A stretch of 64,000 nucleotides of DNA from Hymenobacter edaphi (GTDB taxonomy: Bacteria > Bacteroidota > Bacteroidia > Cytophagales > Hymenobacteraceae). Below, piece by piece: positions 40,969 to 49,961 of the stretch (within the stretch, counting starts at the first letter, position 1; each line of letters opens with the position of its first letter). The notes below the pieces were generated by a model. It saw nothing but the letters and a program-made list of their open reading frames with translations, ran no database searches and was not told the DNA's origin. A program made the position numbers and the translations under genes. Where the stretch lies: the NCBI RefSeq assembly GCF_003258365.1, contig NZ_QHKM01000005.1, positions 1-64,000 on the forward strand. Direction: 5' to 3'.

Positions 40969-43900
40969 TTAAAAATTGACCCGCAGGGCCATGTCCACGC
41001 CGCGGGTGGCGGGGGTGCTGCCGTAGTCGAAGCCGCCGGAGCCGCCGCCGCGCACGCCCGCGCCGGCCGAGGAGGTTTCGGGGTCGGCGCCGGAGTACTT
41101 GGTGAACAGCAGCAGGTTGCGGCCGGTCACCGACAGCTCCACGCCCTTCACGAAGGAGCCGCCCAGCCAGGTCTGGGGCAGGCGGTAGCTGAGCGCCACG
41201 TAGCGCAGGCGCGTCCAGGAGCCGTCTTCCACGAAGGCCCAGCCGGTGCCGGCGTACTGGTTGGTGTAGTAGCCCTGCGTCAGCTCGACGGGCCGGGTGT
41301 TGGGCGAGTAAGAGCCGTCGGCCTGGCGCACCACCCCGTCGATGATGGTGGTGTTGTAGCGGTCCAGGGTCCGCTCGCTCAGCCCGTTGCGCACCATCAC
41401 CCACTCGTTGCCGTTGACCACCTTGCCGCCCTTGCGGAAGTCGAGCAGAAAGGCCAGCGACAGGCCCTTGTAGCTCACGGTGTTGGTCAGCTGCGTGGTG
41501 AAGTCGGGGGCCCGGTCGCCGGCGTACACGAAGGTACCGGCTACCACCGAGGGCAGGCCGGTGGTGGGGCTGATGATAACCTGCCCGTTGTAGGGCGAGT
41601 TCGGGTCGACCACGCGCTGGTAGTCGATGACGCCGATGGAGGAAATGGGCTTGTCGGGGAAGGCGCTGCCGCGGGCCACGTCAATCACCCAGGAGTCCGA
41701 CTGGTTGACTTCCGTCAGGAAGCTGGGCAGCTCCTTGGCACGGTTCCGGTTGCGGTAGAAATTGGCCAGCACTTCCCAGGTGAAGCCGTTGTCGAGCACC
41801 ACCGGCTTGCCCGACAGGGCCAGCTCGATGCCCTCGTTGACCACCTTGCCGCCGTTGATGTACTGCAGAATAAAGCCCGAGGCCTGGCTCACGCGCGGGG
41901 CAATGAGCTGGTCGCGGGTTTCGGCGTAGTAGTAGCCCGCGTCGAGGCCCAGGCGGCCCTTCAGGAACTGCAGGTCCAGGCCCACCTCGTAGGAGCGGGT
42001 GCGCTCGGGCTTCAGCTGGCTGTTCGAGCCGAAGAAGCCCAGGCGGAAGCCCCCGCCGATGTAGGTGCTCTGCGCCAGCGGCGACTCCACCCGGTACGGG
42101 CCGGTGTCCTTGCCCACCTCGGCCACCGAGAGGCGCAGCTTGCCGTAGCTCAGGATGTTGTTGTTGTCGAGGCCCAGGGTGCGGGTAAACTCGTAGCCGG
42201 CCGAAGCCGAGCCGTAGAGGAAGCCCTGGCCGAAGTTTTTGTTTTTGTCCGGCCGGGGCAGGGTCGACGACATGTCGTAGCGGCCGCTGACTTCCAGCGT
42301 CACCTGCCGGAATATATCCAGGTTCAGGCGGGCGAAGTTGCCCACCAGGCGGCGCGTGGAGTTGGTGGTCAGCGCGCCCCGGTTTTCGGTGTTGTTGATG
42401 GAGTTGATGCCCGGCGAGCGGAACACCAGGCCGATGATGTCGGTGGCTTCGCGCATGCTCTGCTCCACGGAGTTGCCCAGCAGCAGCGTGGCCCCGAGGT
42501 TGTCGCCGAAGCTGCGCGTGAACTGGGCTGTGAAGTAGGAGTTGAGCAGGCGGCTGCGCGTCGTCGTCTCCGAAATGCCCCCGTTCTGGTTGCTGGGCTG
42601 CGAGGTGCCGATGGCCCGCACCGAGCGCACCTGCTCGGTGTAGAGGTCGGTGCCCAGGTTGTAGTTCAGCGTAGCCCAGCTGGCGGGCTGGTAGGTCAGC
42701 TGGGCGTTGCCGATCAGGCGGTTGGTGCGGTCCGTCACCGGGTTGCGCTCCGCCGTGAAGTAAGGGTTGTCGGGGTCGGAAGTGCCCACCCCGCCGATGA
42801 GGCGGCGGCGGGTGCCGTCGGGGTTCAGGTAGTTGCGGGCGTCGTCGTTGCGCGGCCAGGTCAGCAGGCTCACGAAATAGCCGCCCGAGCCGCCGAACAG
42901 GCCCGGCCCCTGCAGGGAGCGGCGCCCCCCCGAGTTCAGGTACTGGGCCGAGCCCTGGGCGGTGATTTTGGGCGAAAACTTCATCGTGCCCGACAGGCGC
43001 ACGGTGGTTTTGTCGAAGTCCGAGTTGGGCACCACCCCGCGCTGGTCCAGGTTGGAGGCCGAGAGCAGGAAGGAGCCCTTATCGGTGCCGCCGGTCATGG
43101 TCAGGTAGTTCTGCCAGGAGTAGGCTTTCTGGAAGTAGTTGCCCAGGTTGTCGTACACCTCTTCGCCGGGCGCAAACTGCGGCCCCCACGAGAGGCGGGT
43201 GGTCGGGTCAAACACGCCGGCCGTGCCCTGCTTGTACACGTTCTGCAGCTTGGGCAGGCGGTTGATTTCGTCCACCGAGAACTGGGTGCGGTAGTCGATG
43301 CTCACCGCGCCGGCCTTGCCCTTCTTGGTGGTGATGATGACGGCCCCGTTGGCGGCGCGCAGCCCGTAGAGAGCGGCGGCGGCCGGGCCTTTCAGCACCG
43401 TCATGCTCTCCACGTCCTCGGGGTTGATGTCGGAGGCCCGGTTGGGCGAGGCCACCGAGCGGCCCAGCACCCCGTTGAAGGCCGAGCCCCCGCCGGGCGC
43501 CGTCGACTCCACGAACGAGGAGTTGTCCATGATGATGCCGTCGATGACGAACAGCGGCTGGTTGTCGCCGTCGAGCGAGTTGCCGCCCCGGATGACGATG
43601 GCCGCCCCTTCGCCGGGCGCCCCGCCCGAGCTGGTCACCTGCACGCCCGCCACCTTGCCCTGCAGGGCATTGACGATGTTGGGCTGGCGCGACTCGATAA
43701 GGTCTTTGGCCGTGACCTGCTGGGCCCCGTAATTGATCTGGCGGCGCTCCTGCTGAATGCCGAAGGCCGTCGTGATTTTCACTTCCTGCAGCTGGGTGGT
43801 ATTGGCGGCCAGGGCCACGTCCACGGCGCTGCTGTTGCCCACGGCGCGCTCCACCGCGTCGTAGCCAATAAAGCTGAAGACCAGCGTGGCACCCTCGGGC

Positions 43901-44097
43901 ACCTGCAGGGAAAAGCGGCCGTCGGGGCCGGTCTGCGTGCCGGTGGTGCCGCCCTTCACCACCACGTTCACCCCGGGCAGGGGCGAGCGGTCGGTGGCGG
44001 CCGTCACCGTGCCGGTGACGGTGCGCGTTTGCTGGGCCAGGGCCGGCTGCGCCAGCGCGAGGCCGGGCAGGGCTAAGGACCATAGAAGTTTTGTCAT
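40969..44097 (-). CDS. SusC/RagA-family TonB-dependent transporter
   Basis: 1042 residues. Signal peptide (MTKLLWSLALPGLALAQPALA), carboxypeptidase-like regulatory domain (about 25-105, TVTGTVTAATDRSPLPGVNVVV), plug domain (about 115-235, with GGNSLDGDNQPLFVIDGIIMDNSS and the LKGPAAAALYG signature), then a 22-strand barrel ending in an aromatic-rich MALRVNF. It imports a ligand through the outer membrane using TonB energy together with SusD. The plug begins with the usual QNIVNALQGKVAGVQV-type segment. No TonB-box sensor extension is seen at the N-terminus, so no anti-sigma partner is implied. It is divergent from the NagB/PIG-L fusion. Confidence 0.96.
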   Translation of the reverse strand: MTKLLWSLALPGLALAQPALAQQTRTVTGTVTAATDRSPLPGVNVVVKGGTTGTQTGPDGRFSLQVPEGATLVFSFIGYDAVERAVGNSSAVDVALAANTTQLQEVKITTAFGIQQERRQINYGAQQVTAKDLIESRQPNIVNALQGKVAGVQVTSSGGAPGEGAAIVIRGGNSLDGDNQPLFVIDGIIMDNSSFVESTAPGGGSAFNGVLGRSVASPNRASDINPEDVESMTVLKGPAAAALYGLRAANGAVIITTKKGKAGAVSIDYRTQFSVDEINRLPKLQNVYKQGTAGVFDPTTRLSWGPQFAPGEEVYDNLGNYFQKAYSWQNYLTMTGGTDKGSFLLSASNLDQRGVVPNSDFDKTTVRLSGTMKFSPKITAQGSAQYLNSGGRRSLQGPGLFGGSGGYFVSLLTWPRNDDARNYLNPDGTRRRLIGGVGTSDPDNPYFTAERNPVTDRTNRLIGNAQLTYQPASWATLNYNLGTDLYTEQVRSVRAIGTSQPSNQNGGISETTTRSRLLNSYFTAQFTRSFGDNLGATLLLGNSVEQSMREATDIIGLVFRSPGINSINNTENRGALTTNSTRRLVGNFARLNLDIFRQVTLEVSGRYDMSSTLPRPDKNKNFGQGFLYGSASAGYEFTRTLGLDNNNILSYGKLRLSVAEVGKDTGPYRVESPLAQSTYIGGGFRLGFFGSNSQLKPERTRSYEVGLDLQFLKGRLGLDAGYYYAETRDQLIAPRVSQASGFILQYINGGKVVNEGIELALSGKPVVLDNGFTWEVLANFYRNRNRAKELPSFLTEVNQSDSWVIDVARGSAFPDKPISSIGVIDYQRVVDPNSPYNGQVIISPTTGLPSVVAGTFVYAGDRAPDFTTQLTNTVSYKGLSLAFLLDFRKGGKVVNGNEWVMVRNGLSERTLDRYNTTIIDGVVRQADGSYSPNTRPVELTQGYYTNQYAGTGWAFVEDGSWTRLRYVALSYRLPQTWLGGSFVKGVELSVTGRNLLLFTKYSGADPETSSAGAGVRGGGSGGFDYGSTPATRGVDMALRVNF

Positions 44098-44278
44098 TGA
44101 AATAGGGAAAAGTGTGGGAGAAAAAGGGCCAAAACAGAACGCGCGCCCCTATATAGCGGCGCGCGGATGCAAATTCAGGCGGCGGGAGGGCAAATGAGGG
44201 AAACGGGACAAAAGACTGACATATAGGAGAAATCAGCGGTTTAAAAAGCTGCTGCTGCCGTCCGGATTGCCCCAAGTT

Positions 44279-44294
44279 GTGCTAAAACTAGCAC
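44279..44294. promoter_or_regulatory. Candidate operator GTGCTA-AAAC-TAGCAC
   Basis: Perfect 6-bp arms with a 4-bp spacer in a divergent promoter region, overlapping a minus-strand TAGTTTTA. It has the size of a dimeric repressor site. No regulator is encoded nearby. Confidence 0.4.
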
Positions 44295-44381
44295 CTTTCG
44301 GTTGTAAAGCGGGATTAAAGTTAACCGCAGCACCTGCACAAGTCAAGGCCCGGGCCGGGGGCAAACTTTGCAGGGTACAAG

Positions 44382-44413
44382 TTGACAGCCGCTGACAAAA
44401 GCCACTACCTTGG
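44382..44413 (+). promoter_or_regulatory. Promoter of the NagB/PIG-L fusion gene
   Basis: TTGACA (TTG at 44382-44384), 21 nt, then TACCTTGG (44406-44413), one mismatch to TAnnTTTG, 35 bp before the ATG. Confidence 0.55.
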
Positions 44414-44448
44414 CGTCTCCCTCCCACCATCCAACCCCCGCCCCGCCT

Positions 44449-46371
44449 ATGCACCCCGTCGCCAGCGCCGAGCGCGTCCCCGTCCAGGTTTACCCCGATT
44501 CCGAGCTGGCCTCCGTGGCCGTAGCCCGGCAGATTGCCGACCTTATCCGCGACCGGGCCGCCGAGGGCCGGCCCGCCGTGCTCGGGCTGGCCACCGGCTC
44601 CACGCCCACCCGCGTGTACGAGGAGCTGGTGCGGCTGCACCGCGAGGAGGGCCTGAGCTTTGCCGGCGTCGTGACTTTCAACCTCGACGAGTACTTCCCC
44701 ATGCCGCCCGACTCGCTGCAGAGCTACGTGCGCTTCATGCACGAGTACCTCTTCGACCACATCGACATTCCGGCCGGCAGCGTGCACATCCCCGACGGCA
44801 CCGTGCGGCCCGAGGACGTGAGCGAGTACTGCCGCCGCTACGAAGAGCAGATCGAGCAGGCCGGCGGCATCGATCTGCAGCTGCTCGGCATCGGGCGCAC
44901 CGGCCACATCGGCTTCAACGAGCCCGGCTCGGGCGCCCAGTCGCGCACCCGCCTCATTACCCTCGACCACATCACCCGCACCGACGCGGCCTCGGACTTC
45001 TACGGCGAGGAGAACGTGCCGCGCCGGGCCCTCACCATGGGCGTGGGCTCCATCCTCGATGCCCGCCAGATCATCATGATGGCCTGGGGCGAGGGCAAGG
45101 CCGCCGTGGTGAAGCGCACGGTGGAGGGCGAGCCGACCGACTCGGTGCCGGCCACCTACCTGCAGCGCCACCCCGCCGTGCAGGTGGTGCTCGACGAGGC
45201 CGCCGCCGCCGAGCTGACGCGCCGCAAAACGCCCTGGCTGGCCGGGCTGCCCAGCAACTGGCACGACGCGGCCACCGTGCGCAAGGCCGTGACCTGGCTG
45301 GCCCGCACCCTGCCCAAGCCCATTCTCAAGCTCACCGACGCGGACTACAACGAAAACGGCCTCTCCGACCTGCTGGCCACCTCCGACTCGCAGGCTTACG
45401 GGCTGAACATCCGCGTGTTCAACGAGCTGCAGCACACCATCACCGGCTGGCCCGGCGGCAAGCCCCACGCCGACGACACCTACCGCCCCGAGCGCGCCGC
45501 GCCCTTCCCCAAGCGCGTGCTGCTCTTCTCCCCGCACCCCGACGACGACGTCATCTCGATGGGCGGCACGCTGCTGCGCCTCGTCGACCAGGGCCACGAG
45601 GTGCACGTGGCCTACCAGACCTCCGGCAACATCGCCGTGTTCGACGACGAGGCTATCCGCTTCGCCGATTTCGTGGCCGACTACGACCAGGCCCTGCGCC
45701 TGCCCGGCGAGCAGCCCGCTGAGCAGATGTACCAGCGCGTGTCGGCGTTTCTGACCAACAAGGCGCCCGGGCAGGTCGATTCGGCGGAGGTGCAGCAGAT
45801 CAAGGGCTTGATCCGGCGCGGCGAGGCCAAAAGCGCGCTGCGCCTGGCCGGCCTCGACCCGGAAACCCGCGCCCACTTCCTGGATTTGCCCTTCTACGAA
45901 ACCGGCCGGGTGCGCAAAAAGCCGCTCGGCGAAGAGGACATCCAGATTACCATCGACCTGCTGAACCGCATTCGGCCCCAGCAGATCTACGCCGCCGGCG
46001 ACCTGTCGGACCCGCACGGCACGCACCGGGTGTGTTTGGCGGCCATTATGCAGGCCGTGCAGCGCCTGAAGGCCGAAGGCACCGACTGGCTGCAGGACTG
46101 CTGGGTATGGCTGTACCGCGGGGCCTGGCAGGAGTGGGACATCGACCAGATTGAAATGGCCGTGCCGCTCTCGCCCCAGGAATTGACGCGCAAGCGCCGG
46201 GCCATTTTCAAGCACCAGTCGCAGAAGGACCGGCCGCTGTTTCCGGGGGCCGACCAGCGCGAGTTCTGGCAGCGGGCCGAAGAGCGCAACCGCACCACCG
46301 CCCGGATTTACGACCAGCTGGGCCTGCCCGAGTACGAGGGCATCGAGGCCTTCGTGCGCTGGCAGTACTAA
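44449..46371 (+). CDS. NagB-like / PIG-L deacetylase fusion protein
   Basis: 640 residues from ATG 44449 (an in-frame TTG at 44410 lies inside the promoter). Residues 10-260 are a glucosamine-6-phosphate deaminase fold. FNLDEY gives Asp80 (E. coli Asp72), and GRTGHIGFNEP gives His153 and Glu158, but the position of catalytic Asp141 is Thr151. A linker follows, then at about 355-600 a PIG-L/LmbE deacetylase domain with SPHPDDDVISMGG (His363, Asp365, Asp366) and the HGTH zinc motif (523-526). NagB makes fructose-6-phosphate from glucosamine-6-phosphate; PIG-L enzymes remove acetyl from GlcNAc derivatives. The fusion is a known Bacteroidota protein type, from memory. Whether the NagB half is still catalytic is doubtful. 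Cytoplasmic, no signal. Confidence 0.92.
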   Translation: MHPVASAERVPVQVYPDSELASVAVARQIADLIRDRAAEGRPAVLGLATGSTPTRVYEELVRLHREEGLSFAGVVTFNLDEYFPMPPDSLQSYVRFMHEYLFDHIDIPAGSVHIPDGTVRPEDVSEYCRRYEEQIEQAGGIDLQLLGIGRTGHIGFNEPGSGAQSRTRLITLDHITRTDAASDFYGEENVPRRALTMGVGSILDARQIIMMAWGEGKAAVVKRTVEGEPTDSVPATYLQRHPAVQVVLDEAAAAELTRRKTPWLAGLPSNWHDAATVRKAVTWLARTLPKPILKLTDADYNENGLSDLLATSDSQAYGLNIRVFNELQHTITGWPGGKPHADDTYRPERAAPFPKRVLLFSPHPDDDVISMGGTLLRLVDQGHEVHVAYQTSGNIAVFDDEAIRFADFVADYDQALRLPGEQPAEQMYQRVSAFLTNKAPGQVDSAEVQQIKGLIRRGEAKSALRLAGLDPETRAHFLDLPFYETGRVRKKPLGEEDIQITIDLLNRIRPQQIYAAGDLSDPHGTHRVCLAAIMQAVQRLKAEGTDWLQDCWVWLYRGAWQEWDIDQIEMAVPLSPQELTRKRRAIFKHQSQKDRPLFPGADQREFWQRAEERNRTTARIYDQLGLPEYEGIEAFVRWQY

Positions 46372-46427
46372 CGGCCGTTCTTGGACAATGTAAAGTAACG
46401 CGCCGTAGTCCAACGGCCGCAGCTACC

Positions 46428-46475
46428 CGCGTCCCGGCGGGCCGGAGCCAGGTGGCTCCGGCCCGCCGGGACGCG
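46428..46475 (+). terminator. 23-bp perfect hairpin after the NagB/PIG-L gene
   Basis: 46428-46450 is perfectly inverted at 46453-46475 around two bases, so the folded stem is about 21-22 bp with a small loop. It is followed by GCCTTTTG. The arms are almost pure G+C. Confidence 0.8.
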
Positions 46476-46719
46476 GCCTTTTGAGCCCGATACCGCGTTG
46501 CCGGAAATCGTGGCTCACCCGACCAAATTAGCACAATCAAGCCCGGATTCGCCACGGCGGGCGGCCGGATTTGCGCGGCTTTGCGCGCGCCGAAACCACG
46601 CCTATCCTGTCGCCTTGAAACGCCGGCCGCGCCCAGGGTTTAGCTTGCATTTTATATGTAATTAAATATTGTACATTACTCAGGCATTCCAGTTACTTCC
46701 CACCTTTTCTCTTTCCTCT
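46476..46719 (+). other. Upstream region of the second SusC gene
   Basis: No gene. The stretch 46646-46685 is AT-rich (TTTTATATGTAATTAAATATTG) with GTAAT...ATTAC symmetry, probably the promoter. A clean TTG-N19-TAnnTTTG is not found. Confidence 0.4.
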
Positions 46720-49700
46720 ATGCGCAACACCTACTCATGGGCGCGGCCGCTGCTGGTTGGCGGCTGCTTGATACCGGGCCTGCTGCCGCCAGCGGCGGCC
46801 GTGGCGCAGGCGGTGCAGCAGCAGTACACGCTGCAGGGCCGCGTCACCGACGCCCGCGGCCAGGGCCTGCCCGGTACCACGGTGCTGGTGAGCGGCACCA
46901 CCCAGGGCGCCAGCACCGACGCCGACGGCAATTACCGCTTCACGGCCCAGCTGGCGCCGGGCAGCTACACGCTGCAGTTTTCCACCATCGGCTACCAGAA
47001 CCAGAGCCGCCCGCTGGCGCTGGGCAGCGCCAGCGCCGTCACCACCGACGTGGCGCTGAGCGAGGCCCGGCAGAGCCTCGACGACGTGGTGGTTATCGGC
47101 TCCACCGTGAGCGTGAGCCGGCGCGAGCTGGGCAACGCCATCAGCACGGTGCAGGCCAAGGATTTGACGCAGAGCGGCTCGGGGCAGGTGCTGAACTCGC
47201 TGCAGGGCAAGGTGCCGGGCGCGCAGATCGTGCAGAACTCCGGCGACCCGGCCGGCTCGCTGTCGGTGCGGCTGCGCGGGGTACACTCGCTTACCGGCCC
47301 CTCGGACCCGCTGTACGTCATCGACGGGGTTATCGTGAGCAACAACAGCGTGAACGTGTCGCAGCTGGCGGTGACCAACGACGTGGGTGTGGCCAACGCG
47401 GGCCAGAACCGCCTGGCCGACCTGAACCCCAACGACATTGCCAGCATCAACGTGATTAACGGGGCGGCGGCGGCGGCGCAGTACGGCTCGCGGGCGGCCA
47501 ACGGGGTGGTGCTCATCACCACCAAGCGCGGGCAGAGCGGGGCGGTGCGCGTGTCGGCCTACACCAGCTTCAGCATCAACGAGCTGCGCCACATGGTGCC
47601 GGTGAATACCTACGGCAAGCAGTTCGGGGCCGATACGTACGTGGTCAACGGCACGACCAACACTTTCCGCCTCTACCCCATCAGCGCGGTGGGTACGCTG
47701 GCCGGGCAGCCGGGCGTGACGACGACCGTCATCAACCGGGCCAACACCAACACGACCCTGGCCACCAACCTGGTGGACGTGACGCGCTACAACTACTTCG
47801 ACGACATCTTCCGCACCGGCTACGGCACCGACAACGGCATCTCGCTCACGGGCGGCTCGGAGGGCACGCAGTACTACGTATCGGGCGGCTACCTCAAAAA
47901 CCAGGGCATCATCCGCGGCACCGACTTCACGCGCTACAACCTGCGCGCCCGCGTGGACCAGCGCCTGGCCAAGTGGGCCAAGGTGACGGCCGGGTTGGCC
48001 TACAGCAACAGCTTCGCCAATGAAAAGGCCAACGGCAACGTGTTCTACAGCCCGATCAACTCGGTCAACATCACCAACAACATCTACGACCTGAGCCGCC
48101 GCGACGCCAAGGGCGACCTGCTGGCCGTGGAGCCGACGCGCGTGAATCCGCTTTCCACCATCGAGGACATGAAGTTTACCCAGCGCGTGAGCCGCACCAT
48201 CGGCGACGTGCAGGTGAACCTGAACCCGTTCAAGGGCTTTTCGGTGGACTACGTGCTCGGGGCCGACGTGTACTCGCAGGTGGGCCAGAGCTACATCCGG
48301 CCCTACCCCTACCAGGCCACGGCCGGCCTGCCGGCCCAGCGCTACCCCTTCGGCTACGCCGCCAACGGGCTGGCCAACGCCCTGCTGCTCAACTCCGACG
48401 TGAACGTGGGCTACGAGCGGCCCTTGGGCGAGACGTTTAAAATTTCGCTGCTGGGCGGCTACAGCTACCAGTACAGCCGTCAGGAAATCAGCCGCACCCA
48501 GGGCCAGAACCTGGCCCCGTTCATCACCACCGTCAGCGGAGCCTCCAGCACCACCGTTACGGCCGGCTACGACCTGGACCAGTTCGACCTGAGCGGGGCC
48601 TACGTGCAGGGCACGCTGGGCTACCGCAACCTGGCCTTCCTGACCGGGGCCGTGCGCCGCGACCGGTCGTCGAAGTTCAGCGAGAATTCCACCAACCAGT
48701 TCTACCCCAAAATCAGCGCCTCGCTGGTGCTGTCGGACCTGGACTTCTGGCAGAACGCGGGCTACGCCAAGGCCTTCAACGGGCTGAAGCTGCGCGCCAG
48801 CTACGGCGAGGCCGGCAACCTGAACGGCATCGAGAGCTACGAGCGGTTCTACCAGTTTCAGCCGGTGGGCTTTCTGGGGCGCAATACCTACCTGCCCGGC
48901 GCGCGGTTTGCCAACCCCAACGTGCGCCCCGAGCGGGTGGCCGAAATCGAGGGCGGCGCCGACCTGAGCTTCCTGAGTGACCGGCTGAGCCTGGGCGCCA
49001 CGGTGTACCGCCAGAAAACCACCGACCTGGTGGTGCGCCGCAACCTGGCGCCCTCCAGCGGCGGGGCCTTCATCACCAACAACGTGGCCACGCTGGAAAA
49101 CAAGGGCCTGGAGCTGCAGCTGACGGCCGTGCCGGTGCGCACCGCCGCCCTGAGCTGGGACGTGGCCCTGCTCTTCAACCGCAACCGCAACAAGGTGCTG
49201 GAGCTGCCGGGCACCAACGGGCCGCAGGCCATTTCCGTCGACAACGTGGCCGGGGCGCCGGTGTACCTGCTGGCCGGGCAGCCGGTGGGCGTGTTCTACG
49301 GCTCGGGCTACGCCCGCAACCCCGACGGCTCCCTGCTGCTCACCCCGCAGGGCTTTCCGCAGGACGAGCGCACCAGCGACCAGGGCGTGGGCGCGGTGGG
49401 CTTCACGCCGGCCCGCGAGGGCACCGGCCAGCCCAGCTACGCCACCGGCACTACCATTGCCAACCTGATCATCGGCAACCCCAACCCGAAGTGGACGGGC
49501 TCGTTCAGCACCAACCTCACGTTCAAGAAGCTCACCCTGCACGTGCTGCTCGACGCGGTGCAGGGCGTGGACGTGTTCAACGCCGACAAGCGCACCCGCC
49601 AGGGCGTGGGCCTGGGCGACCTGGCCGAGAAGGAGCTGCGCGGCGAGCTGCCCCGGGGCTACATCTTCGCCATCTACAACACCCAGGAATTTCGCGTCGA

Positions 49701-49941
49701 CGACGGCTCCTTCGTGAAGCTGCGCGAAACCTCGCTGAGCTACGAGCTGCCCAAAATCAGCCCGCTCATCAGCAGCCTGAACGTGTCGCTGGTGGGGCGC
49801 AACCTCGCCTCCTGGGACAACTACAACGGCTTCGACCCGGAAACCAGCGCCGGCGGCTCGTCGGACCTGCTGCGGGCCATCGACTTCGGCAACGTGCCCA
49901 TTCCGCGCACCTACCAGCTGAAGCTCACGGCCTCGTTCTAA
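46720..49941 (+). CDS. SusC/RagA-family TonB-dependent transporter (second system)
   Basis: 1073 residues from ATG 46720. Signal segment up to AAAVAQA, regulatory domain (about 35-115, TLQGRVTDARGQGLPGTTVLVSG), plug domain (about 130-235, with LRGVHSLTGPSDPLYVIDGVIVSNN and ASINVINGAAAAAQYGSRAANGVVLITTKRG), then the barrel, ending YQLKLTASF. It is unlike the first SusC in the plug signature and so imports a different ligand or form. SusD follows 20 bp downstream. The orientation is opposite to the first system, with the NagB/PIG-L fusion between them. Confidence 0.96.
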   Translation: MRNTYSWARPLLVGGCLIPGLLPPAAAVAQAVQQQYTLQGRVTDARGQGLPGTTVLVSGTTQGASTDADGNYRFTAQLAPGSYTLQFSTIGYQNQSRPLALGSASAVTTDVALSEARQSLDDVVVIGSTVSVSRRELGNAISTVQAKDLTQSGSGQVLNSLQGKVPGAQIVQNSGDPAGSLSVRLRGVHSLTGPSDPLYVIDGVIVSNNSVNVSQLAVTNDVGVANAGQNRLADLNPNDIASINVINGAAAAAQYGSRAANGVVLITTKRGQSGAVRVSAYTSFSINELRHMVPVNTYGKQFGADTYVVNGTTNTFRLYPISAVGTLAGQPGVTTTVINRANTNTTLATNLVDVTRYNYFDDIFRTGYGTDNGISLTGGSEGTQYYVSGGYLKNQGIIRGTDFTRYNLRARVDQRLAKWAKVTAGLAYSNSFANEKANGNVFYSPINSVNITNNIYDLSRRDAKGDLLAVEPTRVNPLSTIEDMKFTQRVSRTIGDVQVNLNPFKGFSVDYVLGADVYSQVGQSYIRPYPYQATAGLPAQRYPFGYAANGLANALLLNSDVNVGYERPLGETFKISLLGGYSYQYSRQEISRTQGQNLAPFITTVSGASSTTVTAGYDLDQFDLSGAYVQGTLGYRNLAFLTGAVRRDRSSKFSENSTNQFYPKISASLVLSDLDFWQNAGYAKAFNGLKLRASYGEAGNLNGIESYERFYQFQPVGFLGRNTYLPGARFANPNVRPERVAEIEGGADLSFLSDRLSLGATVYRQKTTDLVVRRNLAPSSGGAFITNNVATLENKGLELQLTAVPVRTAALSWDVALLFNRNRNKVLELPGTNGPQAISVDNVAGAPVYLLAGQPVGVFYGSGYARNPDGSLLLTPQGFPQDERTSDQGVGAVGFTPAREGTGQPSYATGTTIANLIIGNPNPKWTGSFSTNLTFKKLTLHVLLDAVQGVDVFNADKRTRQGVGLGDLAEKELRGELPRGYIFAIYNTQEFRVDDGSFVKLRETSLSYELPKISPLISSLNVSLVGRNLASWDNYNGFDPETSAGGSSDLLRAIDFGNVPIPRTYQLKLTASF

Positions 49942-49961
49942 CCCCTTCCCCTGCCATTCCG

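Larger units (their letters stand above)
44098..44448. other. Divergent regulatory region between SusC and the NagB fusion
   Basis: 351 bp. It contains CTATATAG at 44148-44155, an AT-richer segment, the 16-bp inverted repeat at 44279-44294, and the rightward promoter at 44382-44413. The leftward SusC promoter is not clear; a TAGTTTTA (-7-like) overlaps the inverted repeat on that strand. Confidence 0.4.

Noticed and set aside
40909-44076. 1055-codon open frame on the plus strand
   Set aside because: It is exactly antisense to the first SusC gene, encodes Val/Gly/Arg/His-rich low-information sequence, and is a by-product of GC-biased third positions. The minus-strand SusC has clear domains.
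44233-46413. 726-codon minus-strand open frame
   Set aside because: Antisense to the NagB/PIG-L fusion; no recognisable protein pattern.
46735-49542. 935-codon open frame on the minus strand
   Set aside because: Antisense to the second SusC gene, same low-information His/Val/Gly composition, no domain or start signal.
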